Assembly (NCBI GenBank): GCA_001567255.1
Contig: LNBW01000021.1
Coordinates: 43,259-107,258, forward strand
DNA from: Bacteroidetes bacterium OLB9
GTDB lineage: Bacteria; Bacteroidota; Bacteroidia; Chitinophagales; Saprospiraceae
Length of the DNA stretch: 64,000 bases
Direction: 5' to 3'
The notes below the pieces were generated by a model, which was not told the DNA's origin, searched no databases, and worked only from the letters and a program-made list of their open reading frames with translations. Each line of letters opens with the position of its first letter. The stretch's first letter is position 1. Positions 19,682 to 29,843 of the stretch are shown piece after piece. The position numbers and the translations under genes were made by a program.

Positions 19682-20041
19682 TTATCGAAGCACTTTTTCG
19701 ATTGGTTTGCCTTTTGCCAATTCATCTACCAGTTTGTCCAGACATCTAACTTGTCGTGTTAAAGGTGTTTCAATTTCTTCAATACGGTGGCCACAAATGA
19801 CACCTTTAATTAAATGTAACTTTGGGTTGAGGTTGGCTTTTTTGAAAAATGTTTCAAAGGTTACTTTTTCATCTATAAATGCTTCGAGTTGCTGATCGTC
19901 AAAACCTGTCAACCAATGGATGACTCGGTGTAATTCCTCTTTGGTTCTGCCTTTTCGCTCTACCTTCGATACATAATGTGGATAAATAGAAGCAAAAGTC
20001 ATTCTAGCTATGCTTGCATCACGGTCATGGGGTATCATCAT
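19682..20041 (-). CDS. DUF2200 domain-containing protein
   Basis: The 119-residue soluble protein matches the DUF2200 family closely: [66 protein letters not shown] and a C-terminal [12 protein letters not shown]. The function of the family is unknown. The start overlaps the stop of the upstream YdeI-like gene by 4 bp, so the two are coupled. Confidence 0.9.
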   Translation of the reverse strand: MMIPHDRDASIARMTFASIYPHYVSKVERKGRTKEELHRVIHWLTGFDDQQLEAFIDEKVTFETFFKKANLNPKLHLIKGVICGHRIEEIETPLTRQVRCLDKLVDELAKGKPIEKVLR

Positions 20042-20346
20042 TCTGATTTTTTAAACCACTTCTGAGCATTTGGCCTACGATGTGGACATCCTGGCCAGCA
20101 ACAAGGTTGTCGTTTGCCATCGTTCAATTGTTGCATCATTCGGTCAATATGTTCTGCTCTCGTTTCGCTTTTTTTAACAATTGTAACCCAACAGATCCAT
20201 TCGTTGCGTTGAATAGGAGTAAGTTTGTTCCATTTCTCAACGATGGCCATATTGGACATCAATGCTTTGAGCATATCATCAGGGACTTCGTGCAATACAC
20301 CATTTAAAATATTAGTTGTCATTCTTTTTTTTGTTATGATTGTCAT
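20038..20346 (-). CDS. YdeI/OmpD-associated family protein
   Basis: The 102-residue protein contains [12 protein letters not shown] and [33 protein letters not shown], typical of the YdeI/OmpD-associated (bacteriocin-protection-like) C-terminal domain, and ends in a Cys/His-rich tail, [12 protein letters not shown]. It is cytosolic with no membrane segment. The function is not established. A second Met at residue 9 (MTTNIL) is an alternative start. It is coupled to the DUF2200 gene. Confidence 0.8.
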   Translation of the reverse strand: MTIITKKRMTTNILNGVLHEVPDDMLKALMSNMAIVEKWNKLTPIQRNEWICWVTIVKKSETRAEHIDRMMQQLNDGKRQPCCWPGCPHRRPNAQKWFKKSE

Positions 20347-20514
20347 TTATTTATGCATTATCATTTAGATGCAATAGATTTTTGCCAACGCTGATAGTTC
20401 ACATCAGCCTTTCTAATGTATCCTTATTGAGTGGTCATTAAGAGGTATTTTTTTGGGTCATTGCTATTACCTGACTTTGAGTTTGCGATCATCGGTGATA
20501 GCAGCATGGTTGCT

Positions 20515-20913
20515 TTACTGTTTGTTAGTGACCTCATTAATCACCCTGTAACTGGTTGAGAAAGTCAACAAATCGATTAAATTTTTATCGTTCAATTGTT
20601 CTACTGATTTTATTTTTATATGTCGGTATAGCTGTCCAGTGCCTTCTAGTAGGTGATGAGGATCTGGAAGGTCGGCACCATAATTAAAACCAAGATTCAC
20701 ATGGTGGGAAGCAGGCATCACAAAGCAAAAATGTTGTGTCTTTTTTTTAGGCCCGGTTCCGAAACCTGAAATTTTCTGACGCACCCACACAACTTCTACA
20801 ACTTCAGGAAATACCTTATAAATCAGAGACCTTACGGCACGGGCAATATGTTTGATATCATCCGAAAAACTACTGATAGCCAGTTCAAATTGTTCGTTAT
20901 TTTGGTTTGTCAT
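20515..20913 (-). CDS. DUF1801 domain-containing protein
   Basis: The 132-residue protein fits DUF1801 (YdhG-like): IYKVFPEVVEVVWVRQKISGFG, HFCFVMPASHHVNLGFNYGADLPDP and LEGTGQLYRHIKI. These are small cytosolic proteins of unknown function, related in fold to frataxin-like domains. It lies 16 bp downstream of the VOC gene on the same strand, suggesting one transcript. Confidence 0.87.
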   Translation of the reverse strand: MTNQNNEQFELAISSFSDDIKHIARAVRSLIYKVFPEVVEVVWVRQKISGFGTGPKKKTQHFCFVMPASHHVNLGFNYGADLPDPHHLLEGTGQLYRHIKIKSVEQLNDKNLIDLLTFSTSYRVINEVTNKQ

Positions 20914-20929
20914 TAGTTATGTGTTTTTA

Positions 20930-21454
20930 TTATTTTGTGGTTTCAGCTCCCAGTTGCTGACCTAATTTTTCAAAAGATGGATCGTAGGGCTCCCAAAGTT
21001 CAATTTTATTGCCTTCTACATCTTGAATATGCACAAATTTTCCGTAATCATAAGTTTCAATCTCATCGAGGATAGTCACACCTTCTAGTTTTAATGTCTC
21101 GACCAGTTGCTCTAAGTTTTCAACTCTATAATTAATCATGAAGTCTTGATTAGAAGGAGCAAAATATTGAGTATCCTGGTTAAAAGGACTCCATTGGGTA
21201 AAACCTTTTCTGGTGCTGTCTGCGCCCTGATACCATTCAAAAACAGCTCCATATTCATTCGTTTTCAGGCCAAGGTGTGTTCGATACCAGGCTTTCATTT
21301 TGTTCGGATCATTGCATTTGAAAAATATGCCGCCTATGCCAGTTACTCGTTTCATATTCTGTTCGTTATGTGAAGTGTTTATAATGTTATTAAATGAAAA
21401 TCCGAAACAAAAAGTTGCTAGTAATGCCGGAATTAGAAAAATTGATCGATTCAT
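20930..21454 (-). CDS. VOC family protein (glyoxalase/bleomycin-resistance fold)
   Basis: The protein has a single VOC domain: GIGGIFFKCNDPNKMKAWYRTHLGL at the start and ILDEIETYDYGKFVHIQDVEGNKIELWEP at the end, with the C-terminal Glu ligand position in KIELWEP. Members include glyoxalases, dioxygenases and resistance proteins; the substrate is unknown. The frame from 21454 gives a 174-aa protein with a hydrophobic N-terminus that could be a signal peptide. An internal Met (21355, MKRVTGIGG) gives the usual 140-aa cytosolic form. I cannot decide between the two starts. Confidence 0.85.
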   Translation of the reverse strand: MNRSIFLIPALLATFCFGFSFNNIINTSHNEQNMKRVTGIGGIFFKCNDPNKMKAWYRTHLGLKTNEYGAVFEWYQGADSTRKGFTQWSPFNQDTQYFAPSNQDFMINYRVENLEQLVETLKLEGVTILDEIETYDYGKFVHIQDVEGNKIELWEPYDPSFEKLGQQLGAETTK

Positions 21455-21537
21455 TTGATTAGAATTATAAGCTATAAATGATTGAATGACGCTACTAAGA
21501 TACAGCTAAATTCAATACCTTACTATAATGGGCTATA

Positions 21538-21565
21538 AAATCTTCATTAGGAAATCCGAAGATTA
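21538..21565 (-). terminator. Possible terminator after phoR
   Basis: Inverted repeat AATCTTC (21539-21545)/GAAGATT (21558-21564) with a 12-nt loop. On the minus strand it is followed by TTTTA, about 65 nt after the phoR stop. The T run is short. Confidence 0.3.
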
Positions 21566-21628
21566 AAGCTTTACTTCGTGTTTCTTTTGGTAATCTGATA
21601 AGATCAGAAATGCGATTAACGGATGATT

Positions 21629-23334
21629 TTACTTTTTTAAACTAAACAAAAACTCGAGTCCACCTTCTTTACGGGTTTTTGCTGTAATACTACCTTTGTG
21701 AAAGAGCACAGCATTTTTGACTATAGAGAGCCCAAGACCACTACCACCTGTATCTCTTGTACGGCCTTCTTGAATACGATAAAATCGCTCAAAAATACGA
21801 TTCAACTGATCTTCGTTGGCTATGCCTATTCCGGTATCGTAGTAAGAAAAATGATAGAAGTCATGATCTTCATTGAACAATGAAATATGAATCCGGATAT
21901 CTTCTCCAGCATATCGAATGGAGTTTTCTACTAGATTTCTGAAAATAGCATTCAACAAGCTCGGATTAGCATGGATGGATAATTGTTCAGGTAGTTGCCA
22001 GCTCATGTTTATATTTTTTTTCATGCAATTTTTTCAGCTTCCTCTGTTTTGAGTTTTTCTAATAAATTCGCCAAGTTTACTTGTTCTAGTTCAAAGGAAT
22101 CCGGAGCTTCTTCCATTTTAGCTATCATACTCATGTCCTTGATGATTTCAGACAGCGATAAGGTCTGGTGATAGGCTTGAGCTATAAAGTGCTGTTTTTT
22201 ATCTTCTGGCAAGTTCTGATCCATTATTGTCTCGAGGTAGGCACGGATGCTGGTGACCGGCGTTCGTAGCTCATGAGCAATATTTCCGGTCATTTCTTGT
22301 TTAAGCCGTTTGGTTTTTTCTTGTCGGGTGATGTCGGTGAGCAAAATTTCATAGCTGAAATCTTCAAAATAATTGGCCCTTAATGAAAATATTTTTCCCT
22401 GCTTTTTGATCGTGGTTTCAAAGTACTTTTCAGATTTCTGTTGCAGAAACTGCTGGAGTGATAAAAATGTTGAATCTTGGAGTGCGGCATGAATATTACT
22501 TTGCGGTTCATCGGTGAGCTGGTTTAAATATTGTAGAAATAATCCATTGTGAAATTCTACCTGATTTTCAGCAGAAATAAAGCAAATTCCTTCTTCAGAA
22601 ATCTGAATATGTTGAAGTAGTTTTTGCTTTTCCAGCTGCAGGTTCTTTTTGTGCAATTCCAGCTGATTAAAATTGTCCAGAATCCGGCCACCTATTTCAC
22701 CCAACTCATCATTATTGAAATTGAGTTTTCGTTCATTGGGTTGTAGAGCAAAACGATGGAGGTTCTTTATAGAATTGCCAAAACGAAGCGTTATCTTATG
22801 CATCAGCAACAAAGACACGAGAAAAAGTAGTAGCAGAAAGTACAAGAATAGATTATCTGCCTGCAGAAAATGCTGCAACTGAATATTATAAGGTAGAGCT
22901 ACACGGACAAAACGATTATCAAATTTTTTAGCAAAATATAAGTAGGGATGCTGATTGGAATCTGATTTCCGAATATCACTACCTGATCCTTTTTGGGCTG
23001 CTTCTAAGATTTCTGCTCGGTGTTGATGATTATCTAGCTTATATTCATTATCCAAAACATTATCATATATCACTACGCCGCCTAGGTCAATAATGGTGAT
23101 TCTTAAGTGAGGTGGCAAAACGGAATCAAAATCGGTCAATGTAGCAGGTATTGTATTTTTTTCTTCATTGAGACGATGCTGAATCAGGTCAGCATAGATT
23201 TCCATTTGTTCTTGAAGTGCTTCAGTTTTGTAGGCACGTTCTCTTGATTGTTCAAATAGTGCAATACCGATAGTGAAAATAGCAGACAGCACTGCAAAAT
23301 ATAAAAAGAGTCTTTGACGGAAGCTTAATTTCAT
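21629..23334 (-). CDS. phoR: PhoR-like sensor histidine kinase of the phosphate regulon (frameshifted)
   Basis: Two frames form one ~568-residue kinase. The N-terminal part (23334 to 22021) has two membrane helices around an extracytoplasmic sensor, a PAS-like region and the HisKA box HELRTPVTSIRAYLET with the phospho-accepting His. The C-terminal part (22024 to 21629) is the HATPase domain with NLVENSIRYAGE, DTGIGIANEDQ and GGSGLGLSIVKNAV. The break is at the six-base T run 22029-22034; one more base restores a continuous frame across EAEKN. It overlaps phoB by 4 bp and sits in the pst-phoU cluster, so phosphate sensing through PhoU/PstB is the likely input. PhoR autophosphorylates and controls PhoB. 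Confidence 0.85.
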
Positions 23335-24026
23335 AGGCCATCGGTATTAAAGCGGTAACCATATCCTGTACGATTAGTTATGGTAGCACCCAGATCTCCT
23401 AATTTTTTTCTCAGTCGGGCAATGTGCACATCTACCGTTCTTTCGGTTATATAGGGCGTTTCTTTCCAGATTTGGTCGATAATCCGCTGTCTGGAAAAAA
23501 CGGACTCCGGCTTCATAGCTAGCAAAAGTAGTAGTTCAAATTCAGTTTTGGTGAGGCTGATTTTTTCTCCATGAATAGATACTTCCTTCAAGTCAAGATC
23601 TATTTTCAAAGAACCAAAATCCAAAATATTAGATACAATTGCGTCATTATTTTTGTGGCTACTTCTTTTCAATACAGCACGTACTCTCGCTATCACTTCT
23701 TTGATGGAAAATGGCTTTGAAATGTAATCGTCACCGCCCACAGAGAAGCCGGTAAGCATGTCATTTTCGGTGTCTTTTGCTGTCAAAAAGATAATAGGAA
23801 CAATGATGTTATTTTTTCTCAGCTGCTCAGCCATTTTAAAACCGGACATGCCCCCCATCATGACATCCAAAAGTATTAGGTCAAATGCTTCGATATTTAT
23901 TTTCAGCGCATCTTCAGCTGAAGCTGCCGAGACAACGTCATATCCTTCATTTTTGAGGTTGAATTCTAAAATCTCTGAGATATTTTGGTCATCATCGACC
24001 AGTAAAATTTTTAGCTGCATGCGCAT
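23331..24026 (-). CDS. phoB: PhoB-like response regulator (OmpR family)
   Basis: The 231-residue protein has a receiver domain with the acidic pair DDD, the phospho-acceptor Asp in LILLDVMMG and Lys in SKPFS. A C-terminal winged-helix DNA-binding domain carries SLTKTEFELLLLLAMKPESVFSR, ERTVDVHIARLRKKLG and GYGYRF. It is a transcription factor of the PhoB/OmpR class. It is coupled to the sensor kinase by a 4-bp overlap and lies behind phoU, which supports control of phosphate-starvation genes. Start: the second Met, three codons in, is an alternative. Confidence 0.93.
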   Translation of the reverse strand: MRMQLKILLVDDDQNISEILEFNLKNEGYDVVSAASAEDALKINIEAFDLILLDVMMGGMSGFKMAEQLRKNNIIVPIIFLTAKDTENDMLTGFSVGGDDYISKPFSIKEVIARVRAVLKRSSHKNNDAIVSNILDFGSLKIDLDLKEVSIHGEKISLTKTEFELLLLLAMKPESVFSRQRIIDQIWKETPYITERTVDVHIARLRKKLGDLGATITNRTGYGYRFNTDGL

Positions 24027-24057
24027 CTATAATTATAGTTGCAAAAATAATAAATTT

Positions 24058-24727
24058 TCAAGCCAAACTTCCTCCGTGCTTCAATACTTTTGCTTCTACG
24101 TAAAATACAATTTCCTCAATGATATTGCTACAATGATCACCGATCCTTTCCATTTTTCGGATTACTAGGATCAATTTAAAAGCACAATGGGTATCTTGTG
24201 GGTTGGTGGCTACATGGTTTTCAAGCTTACTGAAGCAAGAGTGATAAATTGCGTCCACCTCATCATCTTTCAAAAGTATTTTGCCACACGACTGTGTACT
24301 TTCGGCGTTGATAGCTACGAAGCTGTCTGTCATCATTCCAATTAAAATGTCAAACATTTTTTCGAGTTCCAACTGATCTATCAGGTCTTTTTTCTAAATG
24401 ATTGCAATCTTTGTCCAGTATATGACGAGCTACACCGGCTGCATAATCGGCAATGCGCTCTAAGGTAATACTGATTTTCATAATGGACAATACCAATCGC
24501 AGATCAATAGCTACCGGACTGTATAGAGCGATATAGTTTTCGCAGTTGCTTTCTATTTTTAATTCAAAAGCATCTACTCTTTTTTCAAGGCTGACCACCT
24601 CAAGAGCTAGTTCCACATCGTTGTTTAAAAAGGCTCTTTTGGTTTTTTCCAATTGAGAAATCACCAGCTTCCACATCTGATTGATTTCATCCTTCAGTAA
24701 CTGGATTTCTTTTTCGGTATGTTTCAT
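24058..24727 (-). CDS. phoU: PhoU phosphate-signalling protein (frameshifted)
   Basis: Two frames form one PhoU of about 222 residues, made of two three-helix bundles. The first part (24727 to about 24390) contains KRVDAFELKIESNCENYIAL and LRLVLSIMKISITLERIADYA. The second (to 24058) contains CGKILLKDDEVD and LILVIRKMERIGDHCSNIIEE, the second E(R)xxDH-type metal-binding helix. The break is at a run of six T (24388-24393); seven would restore HLEKKDLIDQLELEKMFDI. PhoU links the Pst transporter to PhoR and limits phosphate uptake. It lies 24 bp downstream of pstB. Confidence 0.9.
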
Positions 24728-24750
24728 GATTGAAAGATTTTTAAATATTT

Positions 24751-25509
24751 TTAGCCAAATTTTCCTGTGATATAATTTTGTGTTTCTACTTTATCTGGAT
24801 TTAGAAACATCTTTTTTGTATCACTAAATTCTATTAATTCGCCCAGCATAAAGAAGCCGGTTTTATCACTTACCCGTGCTGCCTGTTGCATATTATGGGT
24901 GACGATAACTATGGTATATTGCTTTTTTAGATCGTGTACTAACTCTTCTATCTTAGATGTAGAAATCGGATCCAATGCCGATGCCGGTTCATCCATCAGA
25001 ATCACAGAGGGTTCGATAGCTAGTGTCCGGGCAATACACAATCTTTGTTGCTGTCCACCTGACAACTGAAATGCAGATTGATGAAGTTTATCCTTGACTT
25101 CATCCCACAAAGCTGCGGCTTTTAATGACGTTTCCACTCTATGGGCTATAAATTTTTTGTCACCAATATTATTTACTCTTAAGCCGTAAGCCACATTTTC
25201 AAATATAGATTTAGGAAAGGGATTGGGTTTTTGAAAAACCATTCCTACTTGTTTTCTTAACTCGTCGATATTGATTTTTTTATCATAAATATTTTTTCCA
25301 TCTACGGAGCAGATTCCTTCCATTCTGGTGTTGTCTATTAGATCATTCATGCGGTTAAATAACCTTAAGAATGTGGATTTTCCGCAACCCGATGGACCGA
25401 TAAAAGCCGTTACAGTATTAGCTTCAATCTGCATACTGATATTTTTTAAAGCATGAAAATCGCCGTAGTAAAAGTTTACATCTTTCGCTTCAATCATTGG
25501 TTTGTCCAT
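24751..25509 (-). CDS. pstB: Phosphate ABC transporter ATPase PstB
   Basis: The 252-residue ATPase has Walker [11 protein letters not shown]-loop [12 protein letters not shown], signature LSGGQQQR, Walker [14 protein letters not shown] and switch His in [21 protein letters not shown] is characteristic of PstB. It powers high-affinity phosphate import through PstC/PstA on the inner membrane. It lies 11 bp after pstA in one transcription unit. Confidence 0.97.
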   Translation of the reverse strand: MDKPMIEAKDVNFYYGDFHALKNISMQIEANTVTAFIGPSGCGKSTFLRLFNRMNDLIDNTRMEGICSVDGKNIYDKKINIDELRKQVGMVFQKPNPFPKSIFENVAYGLRVNNIGDKKFIAHRVETSLKAAALWDEVKDKLHQSAFQLSGGQQQRLCIARTLAIEPSVILMDEPASALDPISTSKIEELVHDLKKQYTIVIVTHNMQQAARVSDKTGFFMLGELIEFSDTKKMFLNPDKVETQNYITGKFG

Positions 25510-25520
25510 TCTAAATTATT

Positions 25521-26363
25521 TTATTGTTTTTCTAATTTCCTTCTCAAAAAGGAAGCAGTTAGGTTCATTATCAAAACGATTACAATCAGCACAAAAGCAG
25601 TACCATAAGCCATAGGTCTTGCTGCTTCAATATCGGTTCCACTAGTTGCAAGTACATACAAATGGTAGGGTAAAGCCATGGCCTGATCAAAAATACTTGA
25701 GGGCAATTGTGGTAGAAAGTAAGCTGCTACTGTGAATAGGATAGGTGCTGTCTCACCTGACACCCGACCAATGGAAAGAATTAGACCGGTAAGAATGTTG
25801 GGCAATGCACTAGGTAAAACCACTCTTTTGATGGTCTGCAATTTAGTGGCGCCCAAGGCTAGACTTCCAGTTCGGTAGGTATCTGGAACGGCTTTCAATG
25901 CTTCTTCAGTCGTCCGTATAATCAAGGGCAGCGCTAATAAGCCTAAAGTCAAAGATCCTGCCAGTATAGAATCGCCAAATTTCAGTTGGGTAACAAATAG
26001 AGACATACCAAACAATCCAAATACAATGGATGGAATACTGGCTAGATTATTGGTCATCATCCGGATAAAATTCACCACCCATCCATTACCTGCATATTCA
26101 TTGGTATAGATAGCCGACATCACTCCTAGAGGAAAGGCAAACAACATACTTCCGATGATCAAATAGAAGGTACCTACAATGGCTGGAAAAATACCGCCTG
26201 AGGTCATGCCTTCTTCTGGGTATGTGCTAAGAAACTCCCAGTTGACTACCTGTATGCCATTATAAATAATAAATCCTAGGATGCTCATTAATATCAATAC
26301 CACCAGAATCCCAAATATTCTAAATATACTAAAGGCTATTTGCTGGCTTAATTTTTTATTCAT
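25521..26363 (-). CDS. pstA: Phosphate ABC transporter permease PstA
   Basis: The 280-residue inner-membrane permease has six predicted helices, beginning with IFRIFGILVVLILMSILGFIIYN. The coupling EAA-like loop is ALKAVPDTYRTGSLALGATKLQTI, followed by the conserved SIGRVSGETAPILFT. It forms the channel together with PstC. Its start lies one base beyond the pstC stop, so translation is coupled. Confidence 0.96.
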   Translation of the reverse strand: MNKKLSQQIAFSIFRIFGILVVLILMSILGFIIYNGIQVVNWEFLSTYPEEGMTSGGIFPAIVGTFYLIIGSMLFAFPLGVMSAIYTNEYAGNGWVVNFIRMMTNNLASIPSIVFGLFGMSLFVTQLKFGDSILAGSLTLGLLALPLIIRTTEEALKAVPDTYRTGSLALGATKLQTIKRVVLPSALPNILTGLILSIGRVSGETAPILFTVAAYFLPQLPSSIFDQAMALPYHLYVLATSGTDIEAARPMAYGTAFVLIVIVLIMNLTASFLRRKLEKQ

Positions 26364-26364
26364 G

Positions 26365-27579
26365 CTAATGAGTTTTATAATTTTTCTTCTTTGAGATGAT
26401 TTCTGCTACGATAGAAATAATCATGGTGAATACGAAGAGGATACACCCCAAAAGAAACAAAGATTGATAATGAGCACTGCCTAAAGGTGCTTCTCCTAGT
26501 TCTGCAGCGATAGTGGCTGGAATGGTACGTACAGAATCAAATACTGAATGTGGAATTAATGCTGCATTACCGGTTACCATGAGCACCGCCATAGTCTCTC
26601 CGATAGCACGCCCGATGCCTAGTACCACAGCAGCAGAAATCCCTGATTTAGCATAAGGGATCACCACACGATAGATAGTCTGCCATTGTGAGGCGCCTAG
26701 AGCCAGACTGGCTTCCCGCATTTCTCTAGGTGTATTTCTTAACGCATCTTCAGAAACAGAAATGATGGTCGGCAAGGCCATTATGGCTAAAATCAGACTT
26801 CCTGTCAATGCTGTTTCTCCGACTGGAATGCCAAAAGCTTTTTGAACGATAGGAGCTAACACCACTAAACCGAAAAAACCATACACTACTGAAGGAATAC
26901 CTGCAAGTAGTTCAATGACAGGTTTTAAGAGACGCCTTTGTTTTTCACCTGCTAATTCTGCTAAATAGATGGCTACGCCCAGACCTAATGGCAACGCGAT
27001 AAGTAAGGCTATGATACTGACAAATAAAGTGCCCAGCACTAGTGGTAATACACCAAACAATGGAGCAGGCGTAGCAGTAGGTAGCCATTCTTTTCCAAGA
27101 AAATAATCACCAATCTTGATGTTTTCAGATATTAATTCTTTGACGGATGCGCCTGATGGTGCATATTTCTTAGGAAGAAAGGCAATGATACTTTCATCAT
27201 TAGATATGATTTCACTTAGTTTTTGAGGCAATAATTCATAGTTTTCACCTAGGTCTTTTTCTGAATGTATCTCGAAAGCATCATCTATCCTGAATAGACT
27301 GATGTTCTTGTCATCCCAACCCAGCTCCTTCCAGTTGTCTAGCTCACCGTCAAACACTTTTTTGGTTTGCTCAGGACTTAACTGTATTGTTGGGTTACGG
27401 CTGTGAACATAAAGTCCGTAGCCCTTTTCTATATCGGGATTATTAAATAGATGGATACCTTCTTTAAAGAGGAAAAAGCAGATAAAAAGAATCGTGATGC
27501 TCGTGATTGCACCACTAAGCCGGAGTATTTGCTCTGTAATTTTTTCAAGCATTTTTCTAATGAATGGGTTATGCTTCAT
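26365..27579 (-). CDS. pstC: Phosphate ABC transporter permease PstC with a PstS-like insertion
   Basis: The 404-residue permease is about 90-100 residues longer than typical PstC. After the first helix (about 24-40) there is an extracytoplasmic insertion (about 48-160). The six-helix permease core follows, with LAGIPSVVYGFFGLVVLAP, the coupling loop ALRNTPREMREASLALGASQWQTI and GIGRAIGETMAVLM. The insertion contains LSPEQTKKVFDGELDNWKEL and IIAFLPKKYAP, which resemble PstS segments LTRAQLEDIFTGNIKNWKEV and AIAYVGIAYLN encoded next door. I infer a partial phosphate-binding-protein-like domain tethered to the permease. The start at 27579 gives a basic cytoplasmic N-terminus. Confidence 0.93.
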   Translation of the reverse strand: MKHNPFIRKMLEKITEQILRLSGAITSITILFICFFLFKEGIHLFNNPDIEKGYGLYVHSRNPTIQLSPEQTKKVFDGELDNWKELGWDDKNISLFRIDDAFEIHSEKDLGENYELLPQKLSEIISNDESIIAFLPKKYAPSGASVKELISENIKIGDYFLGKEWLPTATPAPLFGVLPLVLGTLFVSIIALLIALPLGLGVAIYLAELAGEKQRRLLKPVIELLAGIPSVVYGFFGLVVLAPIVQKAFGIPVGETALTGSLILAIMALPTIISVSEDALRNTPREMREASLALGASQWQTIYRVVIPYAKSGISAAVVLGIGRAIGETMAVLMVTGNAALIPHSVFDSVRTIPATIAAELGEAPLGSAHYQSLFLLGCILFVFTMIISIVAEIISKKKNYKTH

Positions 27580-27601
27580 TATTTTGACTTATCTTCTTGG
27601 A

Positions 27602-28472
27602 TTATTTAACAGAGATATAGCCGACTTCTGTCACTAGTTGTTGTCCTTCAGGCGAAAGAATAAAATCAACGATTTCCCTTACTTTTGCTTTATTTTCAGA
27701 TAAATAATAATAGTATAGTGGGCGGACCACTGGGTATTTTTTTTTCTTTTACGTTTTGATCCGTAGGCATTGCATAAGTCTTGCCTTGATCAAAGGAAAC
27801 TGCTAATGCCTTCACTGTTTTATTCAGATAAGCAATTCCTACATAGGCAATGGCACCTTTGGTCTGACTGACAGACTGAATGATAGAGCCATTGGCAGGC
27901 ATACTCATAATTCCTGACATATAGTTCTTATCATCTAAAACCACTTCTTTAAAAAACTCATATGTTCCTGAAGAGGTTTCTCTTGCATAAGGAATGATTT
28001 CCAAATCCTCACCACCTACTTCTTTCCAGTTTTTAATGTTGCCGGTAAAAATATCTTCCAGTTGTGCTCTGGTCAGCTGTGACACTTTATTAGAAGGATG
28101 GGTTATTACTGCTAATCCGTCATAGGCTACCACTACTTCTTTTACAGATTTTCCACTTTCCTGTATTTTTTCTTTTTCAGAAAATTTGATGGCTCGTGAT
28201 GCCTGAGCAATATCGGTTGCATTTTTCATTAAAGCAGCGATACCTACGCCCGAACCACCACCGGTCACACTGATATTAGCTTCAGGATGCGATTTCATAT
28301 AGACTTGCACTGCTTTTTCAGAGACTGGCAATACTGTTTCGGAACCTTTTATTTTTACAGCTTGCCTAGGATTAGATTGTGACGAAGCATCAGTGGTTTG
28401 CTGATCTGTTGACTTTGAGCCACAGCTAAATAATAATAAACAGCTGATGCAGAAGATAAATAATTGTTTCAT
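27602..28472 (-). CDS. pstS: Phosphate ABC transporter substrate-binding lipoprotein PstS (frameshifted near 3' end)
   Basis: This type II periplasmic binding protein starts with a lipoprotein signal (LLLFSC). Phosphate-binding segments visible are IKGSETVLPVSEKAV, TGGGSGVGIAAL, DIAQASRAIKFSE and YARETSSGTYEFF. The raw frame stops at 27696, but one base too many in a run of nine T (27737-27745) explains this. With eight, the protein continues KEKKYPVVRPLYYYYLSENK and DFILSPEGQQLVTEVGYISVK to a TAA at 27602, the canonical PstS ending. The full length is about 289 aa. It lies between the porin gene and pstC and delivers phosphate to PstCA. Confidence 0.92.
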
Positions 28473-28556
28473 GTTAATATCTCATTAAATTTCGCTGCAA
28501 AATTCTATTATTGTTGTTGCAGATGTTTTGAGATATTATTACGTTTTGGTTAAGAA

Positions 28557-29843
28557 TCAGAATTTGTACTGTAAACGGAGTGTAAACACATTATCAGCTA
28601 GGTCATTTTCAAATCCGGATAGATTATCGGATGTTTCATTGGTATTCCATTCGTAAAAACCGGTAAGCCTAAGTGACTTATTAATGCGCCACATTAGACC
28701 ACTACCTATAGTTTGATATGCAATATCTGCTTTTCCGGTACCATTCAGACCGATCTCACCATTTGCAACCTGAATGTTGGGGTCATAAAAATCATATTTA
28801 GCAATAATAGATAATGGTGTTTTTACTATATCTTGAAATAAAGTGATATAACCACCCATAAAATTTCGGATATAAGTATCACTTTCGGGTAGTGATGAAT
28901 AATTTGGACTGTCTGAACTGTATTGATCTCCTGGCTGTACACCGGTCAACCATTCACCATAGAGGTGTGTAGTTCCCCAGTTAGATTCTAGATTCCACTG
29001 TATATCTGCTCCATAATAAATCCTCGGTGCGAAAGCGCCTAAATGGTTTGGGTCACTATCTAGCACAAAGGCTTTTTCTTTCATCTTATAAACATTGTTG
29101 GTTCCTTGATAAACGCCACCGTTATAATATGACACACCAGCATTGAAGGATGAATTGCTACTAAATTCTTTTTTGGCCGATAAATGTAGGATTAAATCTT
29201 TCTTGTTGTCCACATCTATTTTAATACCATTGCCTGAAATCATCGCTGCTTCAAGCTTTAAAAAATGTAAGGCGGAACTTTCAGCTAATTGTAATGTGAG
29301 TAGTACTCCTAAGTCTCTTTCTTGTGGAAATAAGATGTTGTTAATTCTCGAACGCTCTGGACTTTCTCGTCTGGAAGAAGAGTAGGCGACTTCAAAACCA
29401 AATGGTCGGTCAAAAACGCCAGCTTTTATAAATGATTTTCCATTCCAGGGATCATCTACCCTTATATAGGCATCTTTAAGGCCCAAACCTCTTTCTGTAA
29501 TGTCGAGTTGAAATAAGCCGGAAACAATACTCTTAGTATAAGTAAATTTAATACGACCTCTTCTGATCCCGATCCGGTTAAAACTTTTGCTTTTATCAGA
29601 ATTAGGAATACCAACCCTCAAGGATGCATCTTTTTCACCATACTGTAATTGAGTCTGGATATATCCGGATATTTTTACTGCTTTAAGTGTATTAATTTCT
29701 TTGTTTAATACCTGCACTTGCTGTGTTAAATATCTTAAAGAGTCCTGGTATTCACGCTGCGCATTTCCCACAAAAGAGATGGTTAACATACATCCCCCAA
29801 ATAAAATTATCCTAATCATCCAGCTTTGATTTTTATATTTCAT
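28557..29843 (-). CDS. OprP/OprO-like phosphate-selective outer-membrane porin
   Basis: The 428-residue protein has a signal peptide ending in VGNAQ, then a short coiled coil (QDSLRYLTQQVQVLNKEINTL) typical of the N-terminus of trimeric porins. A beta-barrel rich in alternating aromatic strands follows, ending in FTLRLQYKF with the terminal Phe needed for outer-membrane assembly. KISGYIQTQLQYG and the RRGRIKFTYTKS strand match the porin O/P family. Its place directly upstream of pstS supports phosphate or polyphosphate as the substrate. It is probably the first gene of the phosphate unit. Confidence 0.87.
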   Translation of the reverse strand: MKYKNQSWMIRIILFGGCMLTISFVGNAQREYQDSLRYLTQQVQVLNKEINTLKAVKISGYIQTQLQYGEKDASLRVGIPNSDKSKSFNRIGIRRGRIKFTYTKSIVSGLFQLDITERGLGLKDAYIRVDDPWNGKSFIKAGVFDRPFGFEVAYSSSRRESPERSRINNILFPQERDLGVLLTLQLAESSALHFLKLEAAMISGNGIKIDVDNKKDLILHLSAKKEFSSNSSFNAGVSYYNGGVYQGTNNVYKMKEKAFVLDSDPNHLGAFAPRIYYGADIQWNLESNWGTTHLYGEWLTGVQPGDQYSSDSPNYSSLPESDTYIRNFMGGYITLFQDIVKTPLSIIAKYDFYDPNIQVANGEIGLNGTGKADIAYQTIGSGLMWRINKSLRLTGFYEWNTNETSDNLSGFENDLADNVFTLRLQYKF

